Positions 50,059 to 61,111 are shown, numbered from the stretch's first letter. The stretch: DNA of 64,000 bases from Endozoicomonas sp. G2_2 (GCF_017744135.1 NZ_JAGHQU010000012.1:27858-91857); one strand, 5' to 3'. The notes: generated by a model from the letters alone, not told the origin. Numbers and translations are program-made.

Positions 50059-51657
50059 TCAGTGGCGGAAATGCCGGATACCGGTAAACAGCATGGCGAT
50101 TCCGGCCTCGTCGGCAGCCGCGATCACCTCGTCGTCGCGGATCGATCCGCCGGGTTGAATCACAGCGTTGACACCGACTTGCGCGGCGGCGTCCAAACCA
50201 TCGCGGAAGGGGAAGAAGGCATCGGAAGCCATCACCGAGCCGGCGACGTCGAGACCGGCGTCAGCCGCCTTCAGACCGGCGATTCGGGCCGAATCCACAC
50301 GGCTCATCTGGCCGGCGCCAATGCCGATCGTGCGCCCGTCGCGGGCATAGACGATGGCATTGGATTTGACGAACTTGGCGACACGCCAGGCGAACAGCAG
50401 GTCCTGCAGCTGGGTGCCGTCGGGCTGCGCGCGGGTGACGACATCGAGCTTGTTCTGGTCGAACAGCAGCGCGTCGTCGTCCTGCACGAGCAGGCCGCCG
50501 GTAATCTGGCGAATTGCCAGTGCCGGTTCGGCATTTGGGCGAAAATCCCCAGTCGCGATCACACGCAGGTTCTTCTTCTGGGAAAACACGCCCAGTGCGT
50601 CGTCGTCGATACGCGGCGCGAGAATCACCTCCGCGAACTGGTTGGCGAGAATCTGTTCGGCCGTCGCGCGATCCAGCGTCTGGTTGAAAGCGATGATGCC
50701 GCCGAAGGCCGAAGTCGGGTCTGTCGCGAAGGCGCGCTCGTATGCGGTCTTGAGATCGGCGGCCACGGCCACGCCGCAGGGGTTGGCGTGTTTGACGATC
50801 ACGCAGGCCGGCGCCTGGTCGAAGGCGCGCACGCAGGCCAAGGCGGCGTCGGAGTCGGCGAGATTGTTGTAGGACAGGGCCTTGCCCTGACACACGCGGG
50901 CATCGACGAGGCTGGCGGCTACCGGCGTCTCGGCGGCGTAGAGTGCGGCGCGCTGGTGCGGGTTTTCGCCGTAGCGCAGATCCTGGCGTTTATGGAACGC
51001 ACCCACGAAGCGCTCCGGCAGCGCGTCCTGGGCGCTGTCGTCGGGTGTCTGCGTGTCGCCGCGCAGATAGTCGGCAATGGCACGGTCGTAGCTCGCGGTA
51101 TGGTTGAAGCCCTTGGCGGCCAGGCGCCGGCGCGTGGCGGTGCTCGTGCCCTGATGGGCGTCGAGATCGCCGAGCACGGCGTCGTAGTCGCCGGCATCGA
51201 CCACCAGCGTGACGTAGGCATGGTTCTTCGCCGCCGCGCGCAGCATCGCCGGACCGCCGATGTCGATGGTCTCGATCGCGGTGTCGCGGTCGCAGTCGGG
51301 TGCGGCCACGGTCTGCTCGAACGGGTAGAGATTGACCACCACGAGATCGATCGGCGCGATCGCGTGCTCGTCCATCACGGCGTCGTCCGTGCCGCGGCGT
51401 CCGAGAATGCCGCCGTGTATTTTCGGGTGCAGCGTCTTCACGCGGCCATCCATGATCTCGGGCGCGCCGGTGTGCTCGGCCACGTCCACCACGGGCACGC
51501 CCGCCTCGCGCATGGCTTTCGCGGTACCGCCGGTGGACAGGATCTCCACGCCATGGCGTTCGGAGAGCACGCGGGCGAATTCAGCCACGCCGGTCTTGTC
51601 GGACACGCTGATCAGAGCGCGGCGGATCGGGGCGAAAGAGGTCTCGGGTGCAGTCAC
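50059..51657 (-). CDS. purH: Bifunctional AICAR formyltransferase/IMP cyclohydrolase
   Basis: 532 residues. The N-terminal MGS-like IMP cyclohydrolase domain has [15 protein letters not shown], the STGGTAKA motif and [17 protein letters not shown] (about 65). The larger AICAR transformylase domain carries [15 protein letters not shown] (about 218), the [11 protein letters not shown] block (catalytic Lys-His, about 278) and [31 protein letters not shown] at the end. It performs the last two steps of IMP synthesis. It is downstream of fis, separated by a small terminator-like hairpin. Confidence 0.96.
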   Translation of the reverse strand: MTAPETSFAPIRRALISVSDKTGVAEFARVLSERHGVEILSTGGTAKAMREAGVPVVDVAEHTGAPEIMDGRVKTLHPKIHGGILGRRGTDDAVMDEHAIAPIDLVVVNLYPFEQTVAAPDCDRDTAIETIDIGGPAMLRAAAKNHAYVTLVVDAGDYDAVLGDLDAHQGTSTATRRRLAAKGFNHTASYDRAIADYLRGDTQTPDDSAQDALPERFVGAFHKRQDLRYGENPHQRAALYAAETPVAASLVDARVCQGKALSYNNLADSDAALACVRAFDQAPACVIVKHANPCGVAVAADLKTAYERAFATDPTSAFGGIIAFNQTLDRATAEQILANQFAEVILAPRIDDDALGVFSQKKNLRVIATGDFRPNAEPALAIRQITGGLLVQDDDALLFDQNKLDVVTRAQPDGTQLQDLLFAWRVAKFVKSNAIVYARDGRTIGIGAGQMSRVDSARIAGLKAADAGLDVAGSVMASDAFFPFRDGLDAAAQVGVNAVIQPGGSIRDDEVIAAADEAGIAMLFTGIRHFRH

Positions 51658-51696
51658 GATGGCCTTTATCCGTGGGGCGGATTCTCATCCGCTTGA

Positions 51697-51721
51697 AACA
51701 AAAACACCCGCAGTGCGGGTG
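51697..51721 (-). terminator. Terminator-like hairpin between fis and purH
   Basis: CACCCGC (51705-51711) and GCGGGTG (51715-51721) form a 7-base stem with an AGT loop. On the minus strand it is followed by TTTTTGTTT. It would end fis transcripts, or let part of them read into purH. Confidence 0.7.
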
Positions 51722-51748
51722 GTGTGGTCTTGCCGCGTCGGCGCGCGG

Positions 51749-52009
51749 TCAGCGGTCGAGCGCGTAGCTACGCAGCTTCTTGCGCAGCGTACCCCGGTTG
51801 ATGCCGAGCATCTGGGCCGCGCGGGACTGGTTGCCTTCGTTGTAATCGAGTACCCGCTCGAGCAGCGGTTTTTCCACCTGTTCGAGCACCATCTGGTACA
51901 GATCGCGCGGCGGCGCGCAGCCGTTAAGCGAATCGAAGTAACGATCGAGACTGGCGCCGACGTAGTGGCTGAGCGGCTGAGCTTCGGCGTCTGGGTCGAT
52001 CTGCGTCAT
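51749..52009 (-). CDS. fis: DNA-binding protein Fis
   Basis: 86 residues (98 in E. coli). The C-terminal half LYQMVLEQVEKPLLERVLDY is followed by NEGNQSRAAQMLGINRGTLRKKLRSY, the Fis helix-turn-helix almost unchanged. It bends DNA and modulates rRNA operons, recombination and supercoiling. In many relatives dusB precedes fis; here prmA does, with no dusB. The gap to prmA is 83 bases. Confidence 0.95.
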   Translation of the reverse strand: MTQIDPDAEAQPLSHYVGASLDRYFDSLNGCAPPRDLYQMVLEQVEKPLLERVLDYNEGNQSRAAQMLGINRGTLRKKLRSYALDR

Positions 52010-52092
52010 TCCGTGTGGGCGCGCTCGCGGGGAGAAGGCGCAAAACTATAACGGCATTTTTCGCGTATAGAAAGGCGACTTTCGGCGAGTCG

Positions 52093-52995
52093 TCAGTCTG
52101 GCCCGCGACGCCTTGCATCGAGCCGGACCCAGTCCTCGCGCGTGGCCGGCTCGCTAAAGCGAAATGCGCTTTCATAGGCTTGGCGAACCTCGCCGATCTG
52201 GCGCGTGAGCAGCCCGGACAGCACCAGCGGCGCATCGGCCGCGGCATGGCCCGCCAGGGTGGGCGCCAGCGCAATGAGCGGCTTGGCGAGAATATTGGCC
52301 AGCACAATATCGAAACGGCGGGCGCCGATACCGTCCAGCGGCGGTGTCTCGATGCGTTCGCCCACGCCGTTGCGCTGCGCGTTTTCGCGGGTGGCGCGTA
52401 CCGCCTGATCGTCGATATCCACGGCCGTTACCGACGCCGCGCCCAGACGGGCGGCGGCCACGGCGAGAATCCCCGAGCCGCAGCCGTAATCGAGCACATG
52501 GCGACCGGCGACGTCCGCTTGCGCGAGCCATTCCAGGCACAGGGCCGTGGTCGGGTGGGTGCCCGTACCAAAGGCCAGCCCCGGGTCGAGACGCACCACG
52601 ACGGCATCGTCATCGACATCCACCGGCGCTTCGTGCGGGGCGATCCACAGCCGCCGGCCGAAGCGCAGCGGCGGGTGCTGGGCCAGCCAGGCACTCGCCC
52701 AGTGCTCGTCGGCCAGGCTGCTGATACGGATCGTCACGTCGTTGCCCAAGGTTTCGCGCAGCGCCTGTTCGATTGGCGCCGCGCCCGTACCCTGGGTGAA
52801 CAGGCCGGTGACCCGCGAGGCGTCGAAGCCGGGGTGCTCGTGCGGCGTGTTCTCGACGGTGATGTCGTCACCCGCGTCGAGCACCGTGACGGCCTCGGCG
52901 TCGAAGCTCTCGAACACGGCCTCGGCGAGCGAGGCGCGGTCGGTTTCCACGGTGATCTGCAGCCACGCCACCGGCGTGGCGACGTCATCATCCAC
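52093..52995 (-). CDS. prmA: Ribosomal protein L11 methyltransferase PrmA
   Basis: 300 residues. N-terminal L11-recognition region ([20 protein letters not shown] and [20 protein letters not shown]), then a SAM-binding domain with [15 protein letters not shown] (about 138) and [20 protein letters not shown] (about 168), NILAKPLI. Methylates ribosomal protein L11 on several lysines. Its start overlaps the accC stop by 8 bases. Confidence 0.94.
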   Translation of the reverse strand: MDDDVATPVAWLQITVETDRASLAEAVFESFDAEAVTVLDAGDDITVENTPHEHPGFDASRVTGLFTQGTGAAPIEQALRETLGNDVTIRISSLADEHWASAWLAQHPPLRFGRRLWIAPHEAPVDVDDDAVVVRLDPGLAFGTGTHPTTALCLEWLAQADVAGRHVLDYGCGSGILAVAAARLGAASVTAVDIDDQAVRATRENAQRNGVGERIETPPLDGIGARRFDIVLANILAKPLIALAPTLAGHAAADAPLVLSGLLTRQIGEVRQAYESAFRFSEPATREDWVRLDARRRGPD

Positions 52996-54343
52996 GGTTG
53001 CTTTCTTCCTTGAGCTTCTTCTCCAGCCAGTGGATCGATACGCCGCCTTCGATATGCGACGGATCGTGGATGATGCGCTTGTGCAGGGCGATATTGGTGT
53101 TGATGCCTTCCACGACCATTTCCGAGAGCGCCATGTCCAGACGCGCGGTCGCCGCAGCGCGGGTGTCGCCGTGCGCGATGAGCTTGCCGATCAGGGAGTC
53201 GTAGTAGGGCGGCACGCTGTAGCCGGCATAGATATGCGAGTCCATGCGAATGCCCGGACCGCCCGGCGCATGATAGGCCTCGATCTTGCCGGGCGAGGGC
53301 ACGAACGTCTCGGCATGTTCGGCGTTCACGCGGCATTCGATGGCGTGGCCGCGGATCTTGATGTCGTCTTGCGTGTAGCGCAGCTCGTGGCCGGCGGCGA
53401 TCCGCAGTTGCTCGGCGACGAGGTCGACGCCAGTGATCATTTCGGTGACCGGATGTTCGACCTGAATACGGGTGTTCATCTCGATGAAATGGAACTCGCC
53501 ATTCTCGTACAGGAACTCGAACGTGCCGGCGCCGCGATAGCCGATGCGCTTGCAGGCGTCGGTGCACAGCTTGCCGATTTCATCACGCTGTTCCTGGGTG
53601 ATGCCGGGCGCGGGCGCTTCCTCTACCACCTTCTGATGGCGCCGCTGCGGCGAGCAGTCGCGCTCGCCGAGATGGATGGCGTTACCGTGGTGGTCGGCGA
53701 GCACCTGGATCTCGATATGCCGCGGCAGCTCGAGATACTTCTCCATATACACGGCCGGGTTGCCGAAAAAGCTCGCCGCCTCGCGGCGTGCCATATCGAT
53801 CGCGCCGGCCAGCGCCTTGGCCTCGTACACCACATGCATGCCGCGGCCACCGCCGCCGCCCGCGGCCTTGATGATGACCGGGAAGCCGATCTTCTGCGCG
53901 AGCTTGCGATTGGCCGCGTCGTCGGCGCCCAGCGGCCCGCCGGAGCCGGGTACGCAGGGCACGCCGGCGGCCTGCATCTCCTGAATGGCCGACGTCTTGT
54001 CGCCCATCAGACGGATGGTCTCGGCGCGCGGGCCCACGAAGGTGAACCCCGATTGCTCCACGCTTTCGGCGAAATCCGCGTTCTCGGACAGAAAGCCGTA
54101 GCCCGGATGGATGGCGCTGGCACCGGCCACTTCGGCAGTGCTCATCAGCGTGGCCATGTTCAGATAGCTCTTCGAGCTGTCGGCCGGGCCGATGCACACG
54201 GCCTCTTCGGCCAGCAGCACGTGTTTTTGATCCCGGTCCGCGGTGGAATAGGCGGCCACCACCGGGATGTCGAGCTCCCGGCAGGCGCGCAGTATCCGCA
54301 GCGCGATCTCGCCCCGGTTGGCGATCAGAACCTTGCCGAGCAT
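52988..54343 (-). CDS. accC: Biotin carboxylase subunit of acetyl-CoA carboxylase
   Basis: 451 residues (449 in E. coli) from ATG 54343, [20 protein letters not shown]. The ATP-grasp domain includes [30 protein letters not shown] (about 159-172), [18 protein letters not shown] (carboxyphosphate region) and [14 protein letters not shown] (about 288). The upstream frame extension was rejected because it overlaps accB. It carboxylates the biotin of AccB for malonyl-CoA synthesis. One-base overlap with accB. Confidence 0.96.
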   Translation of the reverse strand: MLGKVLIANRGEIALRILRACRELDIPVVAAYSTADRDQKHVLLAEEAVCIGPADSSKSYLNMATLMSTAEVAGASAIHPGYGFLSENADFAESVEQSGFTFVGPRAETIRLMGDKTSAIQEMQAAGVPCVPGSGGPLGADDAANRKLAQKIGFPVIIKAAGGGGGRGMHVVYEAKALAGAIDMARREAASFFGNPAVYMEKYLELPRHIEIQVLADHHGNAIHLGERDCSPQRRHQKVVEEAPAPGITQEQRDEIGKLCTDACKRIGYRGAGTFEFLYENGEFHFIEMNTRIQVEHPVTEMITGVDLVAEQLRIAAGHELRYTQDDIKIRGHAIECRVNAEHAETFVPSPGKIEAYHAPGGPGIRMDSHIYAGYSVPPYYDSLIGKLIAHGDTRAAATARLDMALSEMVVEGINTNIALHKRIIHDPSHIEGGVSIHWLEKKLKEESNRG

Positions 54344-54816
54344 CACTTCACCACGAATAGCGGCTGATCGAATTCGACCGGCTGTCCGTTCTCGACCAGC
54401 ACTTCGCTGACCTCGCCGGACACCTCGGCCTCGATCTGGTTGAGCATCTTCATCGCCTCGATGATGCACAGCGTGTCGTTCGGGCCGATCTTGTCGCCCA
54501 CGTCAACGAACGGCTTGGCATCCGGCGCAGGGGCGCGATAGAAGGTGCCGACCATCGGCGAGCGCACGATCTGGCCTTCGGGCGTGTCGTCCTGGGCCTG
54601 GCCGCCACCGGCCGGCTGTTCGTCGCCGCCCGCGGCGGGTGGCGGTGCAGCGGCCGGCGCCGGCGCCGGCGCCTGAGCGGGCGGTGCGGCCGGCACGCTG
54701 CCGGGCGCGGGATAGCGGCCGATACGGACCGACTCCTCGCCTTCGGTGATCTCGAGTTCGGCGATGCCGGAATCCTCGACCAGCTCGATGAGCTTCTTGA
54801 GCTTGCGGATATCCAT
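54343..54816 (-). CDS. accB: Biotin carboxyl carrier protein AccB
   Basis: 157 residues. The N-terminal [20 protein letters not shown] is typical, followed by a Pro/Ala-rich flexible linker (about 35-75) and the biotinyl domain with [19 protein letters not shown] (biotinyl Lys in EAMKM, about 122). The thumb-like [18 protein letters not shown] is present. It carries CO2 between AccC and the transcarboxylase. It lies 6 bases after aroQ and overlaps accC by one base. Confidence 0.96.
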   Translation of the reverse strand: MDIRKLKKLIELVEDSGIAELEITEGEESVRIGRYPAPGSVPAAPPAQAPAPAPAAAPPPAAGGDEQPAGGGQAQDDTPEGQIVRSPMVGTFYRAPAPDAKPFVDVGDKIGPNDTLCIIEAMKMLNQIEAEVSGEVSEVLVENGQPVEFDQPLFVVK

Positions 54817-54822
54817 GAGGTT

Positions 54823-55299
54823 TCAGTTCTCCCGAGTCGGTTCGGCGACACGCTGCATGGCCGCATCCAGGGCCATGACATACCCCTGCGCGCCGAAACC
54901 GGTGATGGTGCCGATCGCGATGTCGGCGAAATACGACTGGTGGCGAAACGCTTCGCGTTGCGCCGTGTTGGATAGATGGATTTCGATGCAATCCAGTTCG
55001 ACGGCGAGCAGCGCATCACGCAGGGCGACACTCGTATGCGTGAACGCGGCCGGATTGAAGAGCACGCAGGCGACACCCTCTGCACGCGCAGCGTGCAGGC
55101 GGTCGATCAACGCGCCTTCGGTGTTGGACTGGAAACAGCTGAGCGTATGGCCGTTTTCCTGGGCCTGGACTTCGAGTCGCTGTTCGATATCGGCCAGCGT
55201 GTCGTGGCCGTAGACGCCGGGCTCGCGGCTGCCGAGCAGATTGAGATTGGGTCCGTTGAGCAGCAGAAAATGAGCCACGCGGCCGTCCTTGGATGGCAA
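54823..55299 (-). CDS. aroQ: Type II 3-dehydroquinate dehydratase
   Basis: 158 residues. [19 protein letters not shown] (about 12; flexible active-site Arg/Tyr loop), [34 protein letters not shown] and the histidine in CIEIHLSN (about 104) are the DHQase II active site. It dehydrates 3-dehydroquinate in the shikimate route. Length is typical. It heads the aroQ-accB-accC-prmA group common in gammaproteobacteria; 150 bases without a gene separate it from tlpA. Confidence 0.95.
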   Translation of the reverse strand: MPSKDGRVAHFLLLNGPNLNLLGSREPGVYGHDTLADIEQRLEVQAQENGHTLSCFQSNTEGALIDRLHAARAEGVACVLFNPAAFTHTSVALRDALLAVELDCIEIHLSNTAQREAFRHQSYFADIAIGTITGFGAQGYVMALDAAMQRVAEPTREN

Positions 55300-55449
55300 T
55301 GCGAGGAGTCTGCCCCAAGGAAATCGGCGTTACAACCGTACACAGCGGACTTTCGCGACCGTTCGCCACCGTATTGTCGATAATTCGCCGAAGTTCACTT
55401 CAGCGAACAGCCCTCTGCGACGCAGTTCGCGGCCCGGGCGGCCGTCGCC

Positions 55450-55995
55450 TCAGTCTTTGGTCGCAGACGCCTCGTTTTCGAGCAGAGGCTGCACGATATC
55501 GGCAAGTTTGCGGTGATTCAGCGCACCGGCAATGCGCGCGACGACCCGGCCGTCGCGGTCGATGACGGCGGTGTAGGGCAGCACGCCCGCGGGCGCGCCC
55601 TCGGCCGTGTAGCGATCCTGAATCCGCGCGCCTTCGGTGGCGTCGGCGAGAACCGGATAGTTGATCGCGTAATCGGCCGCGAAAGCGCCGGCTGCGTCGG
55701 GCGTGTCCACGGCCACGCCGAGAATCTGCAGACCCTCGTCGCCCCACTGGTTCTGGGCGTCGATGAGCATCGGCACCTCTTCGCGGCAGGGCTTGCACCA
55801 GCTCGCCCAGAAATTGAGCACGACGACCTGGCCGTCGTAGTCGCCCACTGCGTGGGTCTGGCCGTCCAGATCGACAAGGCTGAAGTCGGGCCGCCGCGGT
55901 TTGTGGTCGGCCGCCTGCCAGTAGGCGATCGCGCCGCCGCCAAGGAGCAGGGCAATGACAGCGAAGCCGAGCATGTTTCGCAGCGTGCGGCTCAT
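55450..55995 (-). CDS. TlpA/ResA-like membrane-anchored thioredoxin
   Basis: 181 residues. One N-terminal membrane anchor (about 8-26), then a periplasmic thioredoxin-like domain: VVVLNFWASWCKPCREEVPML with the redox pair WCKPC (about 70). Extra segment GVAVDTPDAAGAFAADYAINYP matches AhpC/TSA-Redoxin folds. Its start overlaps the dsbD stop by four bases, so it likely takes electrons from DsbD to reduce periplasmic thiols, for example in cytochrome c maturation. Confidence 0.9.
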   Translation of the reverse strand: MSRTLRNMLGFAVIALLLGGGAIAYWQAADHKPRRPDFSLVDLDGQTHAVGDYDGQVVVLNFWASWCKPCREEVPMLIDAQNQWGDEGLQILGVAVDTPDAAGAFAADYAINYPVLADATEGARIQDRYTAEGAPAGVLPYTAVIDRDGRVVARIAGALNHRKLADIVQPLLENEASATKD

Positions 55996-57851
55996 GGGCG
56001 TGTGCCTTTGGTGTCGAGACGTTGAATACGCGCGATGAAGCCGGTCGCATCGATCTTTCCGATCAGGCGCTGGTCGTCGGCCTCGTTGCCGTTCGGTCGA
56101 TAGAACAGCACGGTCGGCGGGCCGAAAACGTTGAGTTCGCGCATCAGCGCCCGGTCGGCCGCATCGTAGTCGGTCACGTCCACCTGCAGTGCGGCCACAT
56201 CGGATAGCGCGTCACGAACGTCGCGATCGGCGAACAGGCCATGTTCCATTTCCACGCACTCGACACACCAGTCGGCATAGAAATCCACGACCGCCGGCCT
56301 GCCGTTGGCGCGGGCGTTGTCGAGGGCGGCGCGCAGCTGGTCGAGATTGCTCACGCGCGTGAACGGCGAGTCGCGCTCGCCAGCGGCGGCCGGATCGACA
56401 GCGGATGTCGCGCTCGGCCCGGCGAGCGGGCGCAGGGCGCTGCCGCCGCCGGCGAATACGCCCAGCATGGCGGCACCGGCATAAACGAAAACGGCGAACA
56501 CCACGGCGCGCTTGACGGCGGTGGCGGCGCGCGTGCGGGTCGCGAGCGTGGACAGATAGCTGGCATAGCCGAGCGCGATCAGGCCCCATCCGGCCAGCGT
56601 TGCGTTCGCCGGCAGAATGCGTGACAGCAGCCAGAGCGCGACCATGAGCAGCACGACGCCGGACGCCACGCGGAATTCGTTCATCCAGGCGCCGGCATGC
56701 GGCATCACGCGCGCGCCGAACACGCCGATGGCGATCAGCGGTACGCCCATACCGAGTCCGAGCATGAACAGCGCCGTGCCGCCCAGCAGCATGTCGCCGC
56801 TGCTGGATATATAGAGCAGCGCGCCGACCAGCGGCGGGGCGAGACAGGGCCCGGCGATCAACGCCGAGAAAAACCCCATGATCGCCGCGCCCGCCAGGCC
56901 GCCGCGGCGCGTGCCGATGCCGCCAAGCCGTGCCTGTACACGGCCCGGCATCTGCAGTTGGAACACGCCGAATGCCGCCAGCGCGAGCAGGGCGAATACG
57001 CCGGCGAAGGGAATCAGTACCGCCGGCATTTGCAGCGCGGCCTGGAGATTGGCGCCGAAATAGCCGGCGATCACGCCGAACACGGTATAGGCGAGTGCCA
57101 TCGCGAGCACATAGGCCACCGACAGGGTGAATGCGCGCCGCGGCGGGGCGTTGGCGCCCACGATCAGCCCGGACAGAATCGGGATCATCGGCAGGATGCA
57201 CGGCGTGAACGCCAGCAGCAGGCCGAAGACGAAAAACAGGCCGAGCGTGGACAAGGTACCCGCATTGGCCAGCCGGCCGGCCAGGTCGTCCTGCTGGGTG
57301 AGAAAGGTCTCGCCCGTGTTCTGGGGCGTGGCGGCACCCGGTTGCGTATCCGCCGCCGCGCTCGAAGTACCGGCCGGGGCCTCGGCAATATCAAGGGCGA
57401 CGGTCTGGGGCGGATAGCACAGCCCCGCGTCCGCGCAGCCCTGATAGCTGACCGCGATACGCGCGCCGTCCGGCAGGGGCGCGCCGTCGGCAACCGGCAA
57501 ACGCACCGTCACGCTGTCGCGATAGGTTTCGACCTCGCCGAAGAATTCGTCGTTGTGTTTCTCGCCGTCGGGAGTCCGCGGCGCATCGAGCGTGGCGCCG
57601 CCGGCACTGCGCAGCGAGAAGTCGAAGGCGTGGCGATACAGATAGTAGCTGTCGGCAATCTGCCAGGTGACCGCGATATCGCCGTTCGCCGTGCGTGCGG
57701 CGGTCGGCGCAAAAGCCTGCTCCACCGGCAGGAAATCGTCGGCGGCCTGGGCGGTCGACGACAGCGCGGCGAGCACAAGCAGCAGCCACATCGTCAATAC
57801 GCGCACGCGTGTCGCGCGCGCGAGGCGCGCCGGCGCGGTATGGGCCGTCAT
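55992..57851 (-). CDS. dsbD: Thiol:disulfide interchange protein DsbD
   Basis: 619 residues. A signal peptide is followed by an N-terminal DsbDalpha domain with cysteines in YQGCADAGLCYPPQ (about 126-133). Eight-helix beta domain contains TPCILPMIPILSG and FFSALIAGPCLAPPLVG (the redox Cys pair). The C-terminal thioredoxin-like gamma domain has YADWCVECVEMEHGLF (about 530). It passes electrons from cytoplasmic thioredoxin to the periplasm. ATG 57851 overlaps the cutA stop (ATGA); the longer frame to 57905 was rejected for that reason. Confidence 0.95.
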   Translation of the reverse strand: MTAHTAPARLARATRVRVLTMWLLLVLAALSSTAQAADDFLPVEQAFAPTAARTANGDIAVTWQIADSYYLYRHAFDFSLRSAGGATLDAPRTPDGEKHNDEFFGEVETYRDSVTVRLPVADGAPLPDGARIAVSYQGCADAGLCYPPQTVALDIAEAPAGTSSAAADTQPGAATPQNTGETFLTQQDDLAGRLANAGTLSTLGLFFVFGLLLAFTPCILPMIPILSGLIVGANAPPRRAFTLSVAYVLAMALAYTVFGVIAGYFGANLQAALQMPAVLIPFAGVFALLALAAFGVFQLQMPGRVQARLGGIGTRRGGLAGAAIMGFFSALIAGPCLAPPLVGALLYISSSGDMLLGGTALFMLGLGMGVPLIAIGVFGARVMPHAGAWMNEFRVASGVVLLMVALWLLSRILPANATLAGWGLIALGYASYLSTLATRTRAATAVKRAVVFAVFVYAGAAMLGVFAGGGSALRPLAGPSATSAVDPAAAGERDSPFTRVSNLDQLRAALDNARANGRPAVVDFYADWCVECVEMEHGLFADRDVRDALSDVAALQVDVTDYDAADRALMRELNVFGPPTVLFYRPNGNEADDQRLIGKIDATGFIARIQRLDTKGTRP

Positions 57852-58189
57852 TGCGGGCGGGTCTGTTCTTCGAGCCAATCGAGATAGCCTTTGGAGCCGT
57901 CGCATAGACGGACTGCGACCACCTCGGGAAGTTCATCCGGATGCAGGGCTTCGACCCGCGCCTGCACATCGGCGACGCGATCGGCCGCGGTCTTGATGAG
58001 CAGCAGCATTTCCGGGTCGATCTCGATCTTGCCCTGCCAGCGATAGACCGACTCCAGCCCGGGCACGATATTCACGCATGCCGCCTCGTGGTGTTCGACC
58101 AGGGCGCTGGCGATGGTGCGGGCGGTGTCGCGATCCGGGCAGGTCACGTAGACCATCCGGGCGTCGGCGTCGTTTCGGGTTTCGTTCAT
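57848..58189 (-). CDS. cutA: Divalent-cation tolerance protein CutA
   Basis: 113 residues. MVYVTCPDRDTARTIASALVE, AACVNIVPGLESVYRWQGKIEID and LLLIKTAADRVADVQARVEALHPDELPEVVAV are the CutA family signatures. Soluble trimeric protein linked to copper tolerance in E. coli, where it also precedes dsbD. The role is not settled. Overlaps dsbD by four bases, and is divergent from the peroxiredoxin gene. Confidence 0.95.
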   Translation of the reverse strand: MNETRNDADARMVYVTCPDRDTARTIASALVEHHEAACVNIVPGLESVYRWQGKIEIDPEMLLLIKTAADRVADVQARVEALHPDELPEVVAVRLCDGSKGYLDWLEEQTRPQ

Positions 58190-58332
58190 CCGCGCATTCT
58201 AGGACGTGTGGTGCGCCGGCGCGACGGGCGTACCGTGCTACGGGCGAATCGTTCGCGGCGTCTTGTACCGCGGCAAGCGCACCCCAGAATAGTTGGTGTG
58301 AACAGGCTTATTTAGTGGCGCCAAAAAGCGGC

Positions 58333-58341
58333 TGTTATAGT
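58333..58341 (+). promoter_or_regulatory. Extended -10 promoter of the peroxiredoxin gene
   Basis: TGTTATAGT (58333-58341) contains the TGn extension and a TATAGT -10, 30 bases upstream of the ATG at 58372. No good -35 lies 17 bases upstream, consistent with an extended -10 promoter. The ribosome site GGAG lies just before the start. Confidence 0.5.
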
Positions 58342-58371
58342 CGCGCCACAACAACGACTGGAGTGACGAAC

Positions 58372-59007
58372 ATGAGTCTTCGACTGGGCGATACCGCGCC
58401 GGATTTCACGGCGGACACCACGGACGGCACCATCAACTTCCACGAATGGCTGGGTAACGAGTGGGGCGTTCTCATGTCGCACCCGGCGGATTTCACGCCG
58501 GTATGCACCACCGAGATCGGCGCCACCTCCAAGCTCAAGGACGAGTTCGCCAAGCGTAACGCCAAGGCGATCGTCGTTTCGGTCGACTCGGTCGAGGACC
58601 ACAAGGCCTGGGCCAAGGACATCGAAGAGACCCAGGGCTGCGCCCTGAACCTGCCGCTGATCGGCGATACCGATCGCAAGGTTTCCGAGCTCTACGACAT
58701 GATCCACCCGAACGCGGGCGACACCTCCACGGTGCGCAGCGTCTTCGTCATCGATCCGAACAAGAAGATCCGCATGACGCTGACCTACCCGAAGAGCGCG
58801 GGCCGCAACTTCAACGAGATCCTGCGCGTGATCGATTCGCTGCAGCTGACCGACAACTACAAGGTCACCACGCCGGCGAACTGGCAGGACGGCGACGACG
58901 TGATCGTCTCGCCCGCCCTGTCCAACGAGGAAGCCGAGAAGCACTTCCCGGACGGCTGGAACGAGCTCAAGCCCTACCTGCGCATGACCAAGCAGCCGAA
59001 CAAGTAA
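58372..59007 (+). CDS. Peroxiredoxin (Prx6-type, 1-Cys)
   Basis: 211 residues. [22 protein letters not shown] then the active-site block [20 protein letters not shown] with peroxidatic Cys at about 47, and the C-terminal YLRMTKQP. This PVCTTE form is typical of Prx6/AhpC-TSA 1-Cys enzymes of proteobacteria. It reduces hydrogen peroxide and organic peroxides in the cytoplasm. Start [12 protein letters not shown] at 58372 fits the family; the upstream open frame is antisense to cutA. Divergent from cutA, with its own promoter and terminator. Confidence 0.93.
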   Translation: MSLRLGDTAPDFTADTTDGTINFHEWLGNEWGVLMSHPADFTPVCTTEIGATSKLKDEFAKRNAKAIVVSVDSVEDHKAWAKDIEETQGCALNLPLIGDTDRKVSELYDMIHPNAGDTSTVRSVFVIDPNKKIRMTLTYPKSAGRNFNEILRVIDSLQLTDNYKVTTPANWQDGDDVIVSPALSNEEAEKHFPDGWNELKPYLRMTKQPNK

Positions 59008-59028
59008 GCCACGCCGGGTCAGCGCACG

Positions 59029-59063
59029 AAAAGGCGCGGTCTTTCGAGGCCGCGCCTTTTTTT
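59029..59063 (+). terminator. Terminator of the peroxiredoxin gene
   Basis: AAAAGGCGCGG (59029-59039) pairs with CCGCGCCTTTT (59050-59060) around a 10-base loop, followed by TTT. It starts about 20 bases after the stop. Confidence 0.9.
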
Positions 59064-59203
59064 GTGTGCACTGCACGGATCGCGGCATACTACGCGGCTT
59101 GACGGCTGCCGCCATTTGCCGGCGCGAGTCACGCCCGCATTGGCGCGCCGCCCGCCGGCCCAGTCGCCGCCACCGATCAACCTGTCAAACAACGAGAATC
59201 ATC

Positions 59204-60901
59204 ATGGCCGAGGACACGCCCAAGCAACGCCGCAGTCACGTCGTCACCCAGGGCACGTCGCGTGCGCCCAACCGCGCCATGCTGCGCGCCATGGGCTATA
59301 CCGATGAGGACTTCAACAAGCCCATCGTCGGCATTGCCAACGGCTACTCGACCATCACGCCCTGCAACATGGGCCTGAACGATCTCGCCAAGCGTGCCGA
59401 GGCCGCGCTCGAAGGCGGCGGCGCCAAGGGCCAGATGTTCGGCACCGTGACCGTGTCCGACGGCATTTCCATGGGCACGCCGGGTATGAAGTATTCGCTG
59501 GTCTCGCGCGAAGTCATCGCCGATGTGATCGAAACCGCCGTGCAGGGCGAATCCATGGACGGCGTGATCGCGCTTGGCGGCTGCGACAAGAACATGCCGG
59601 GCGCGATGATCGGCATCGCCCGCATGAACGTGCCGGCCATCTTCGTCTATGGCGGCACCATCAAACCGGGCCATGCCTATGGTGAAGACCTCACCGTGGT
59701 GTCCGTGTTCGAAGCGGTGGGCCAGCGTATCGCCGGCACGATCGACGACGAACGCGTCAAGACAGTCGAATGCAACGCCTGCCCGGGTGCGGGCTCCTGC
59801 GGCGGCATGTTCACCGCCAACACCATGTCGAGCGCGTTCGAAGCGATGGGCATGAGCCTGCCGTATTCCTCCACCATGGCCGCCGAGGACGCCGAAAAGG
59901 CCGACAGCGCCGCGCGCTCGGCCGAAGTGCTCATTCAGGCCATCGAGAAGGACATCAAACCGCGTGACCTGCTCACGTTCGAGGCCTTCGAAAACGCGAT
60001 CACGCTGATCATGGCCGTGGGCGGCTCCACCAACGCCGTGCTGCATCTGCTCGCCATCGCCCAGGCCGCGGACGTGAACCTCACCATCGACGACTTCGAG
60101 CGGATCCGCGCCAAGGTGCCGGTGTTCTGCGACCTCAAGCCCTCCGGGCGTTTCGTGGTCACCCAGTTGCACGCCGCCGGCGGCATCCCGCAGGTGCTCA
60201 AGATGCTGCTCAACGCCGGCCTGCTGCACGGCGATTGCCTGACGATCACCGGCGAAACGCTGGCCGAGACCCTGGCCGACGTGCCGGACGAACCGCCGAA
60301 GAGCCAGAAAGTGATTCTGCCGATGGAAGAGGCGCTTTATAAGTCCGGCCATCTGGCCATTCTGAAAGGTAACTTGGCCGAAGAGGGCGGTGTCGCCAAG
60401 ATCACCGGCCTGAAGAACCCGGCCATCACCGGCCCCGCCCGCGTGTTCGACTCCGAAGAAGAAGCCATGCAGGCGATCGTGGACGAAAAGATCGTCTCCG
60501 GCGATGTCGTGGTCATCCGCTACGAAGGGCCGAAAGGCGGCCCCGGCATGCGTGAAATGCTCTCGCCGACGTCCGCGATCGTCGGCCGCGGGCTGGGCGA
60601 AGAAGTCGGCCTGATCACCGACGGCCGTTTCTCCGGCGGCACCTACGGCATGGTCGTCGGCCACGTCGCTCCGGAAGCCGCCGTGGGCGGCAACATCGCC
60701 CTGGTGCAGGAAGGCGACACCATCACCATCGACGCCCACGAACGCAAGTTGCATCTGGACGTCAGCGACGAAGAACTCGCCGACCGCCGCAAGGCCTGGC
60801 AGCCGAAGCCGCCGAATGCGACGCGGGGTGTGCTCGCGAAGTACGCCCGGCTCGTCGGCACCGCGTCAAAGGGTGCGGTTACGGATCAGGTGGGCGACTG
60901 A
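59204..60901 (+). CDS. ilvD: Dihydroxy-acid dehydratase IlvD
   Basis: 565 residues from ATG 59204 ([17 protein letters not shown]). Iron-sulfur cluster cysteines lie in GGCDKNMPG (about 125) and [20 protein letters not shown] (about 190-210). The C-terminal [17 protein letters not shown] block is family typical, as is [19 protein letters not shown]. It makes 2-oxo acids for valine, leucine and isoleucine. The extended frame from 59066 was rejected because the family starts here. A strong terminator follows. Confidence 0.94.
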   Translation: MAEDTPKQRRSHVVTQGTSRAPNRAMLRAMGYTDEDFNKPIVGIANGYSTITPCNMGLNDLAKRAEAALEGGGAKGQMFGTVTVSDGISMGTPGMKYSLVSREVIADVIETAVQGESMDGVIALGGCDKNMPGAMIGIARMNVPAIFVYGGTIKPGHAYGEDLTVVSVFEAVGQRIAGTIDDERVKTVECNACPGAGSCGGMFTANTMSSAFEAMGMSLPYSSTMAAEDAEKADSAARSAEVLIQAIEKDIKPRDLLTFEAFENAITLIMAVGGSTNAVLHLLAIAQAADVNLTIDDFERIRAKVPVFCDLKPSGRFVVTQLHAAGGIPQVLKMLLNAGLLHGDCLTITGETLAETLADVPDEPPKSQKVILPMEEALYKSGHLAILKGNLAEEGGVAKITGLKNPAITGPARVFDSEEEAMQAIVDEKIVSGDVVVIRYEGPKGGPGMREMLSPTSAIVGRGLGEEVGLITDGRFSGGTYGMVVGHVAPEAAVGGNIALVQEGDTITIDAHERKLHLDVSDEELADRRKAWQPKPPNATRGVLAKYARLVGTASKGAVTDQVGD

Positions 60902-60923
60902 AGCGCCCGCGAACCTAGCCCAG

Positions 60924-60952
60924 GAAAGCCCGCCTCGTGCGGGCTTTCTTTT
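60924..60952 (+). terminator. Terminator of ilvD
   Basis: GAAAGCCCGC (60924-60933) and GCGGGCTTTC (60939-60948) form a 10-base perfect stem with a 5-base loop, followed by TTTT. Confidence 0.92.
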
Positions 60953-61111
60953 GCGCGCGGGACAATCATCCGCAACGGTCAATCAGCGGTCGATTGGTCG
61001 TCATGGTGACATCGGCCGTGCGAACAGGCCGGGCCGTAAGGCCGATCCAAGCGCCGCGCGGTGCTGAGCCAAGGCCAGCGAGTAGCGCACGGTCTCGTCG
61101 CGCGCGGATAA

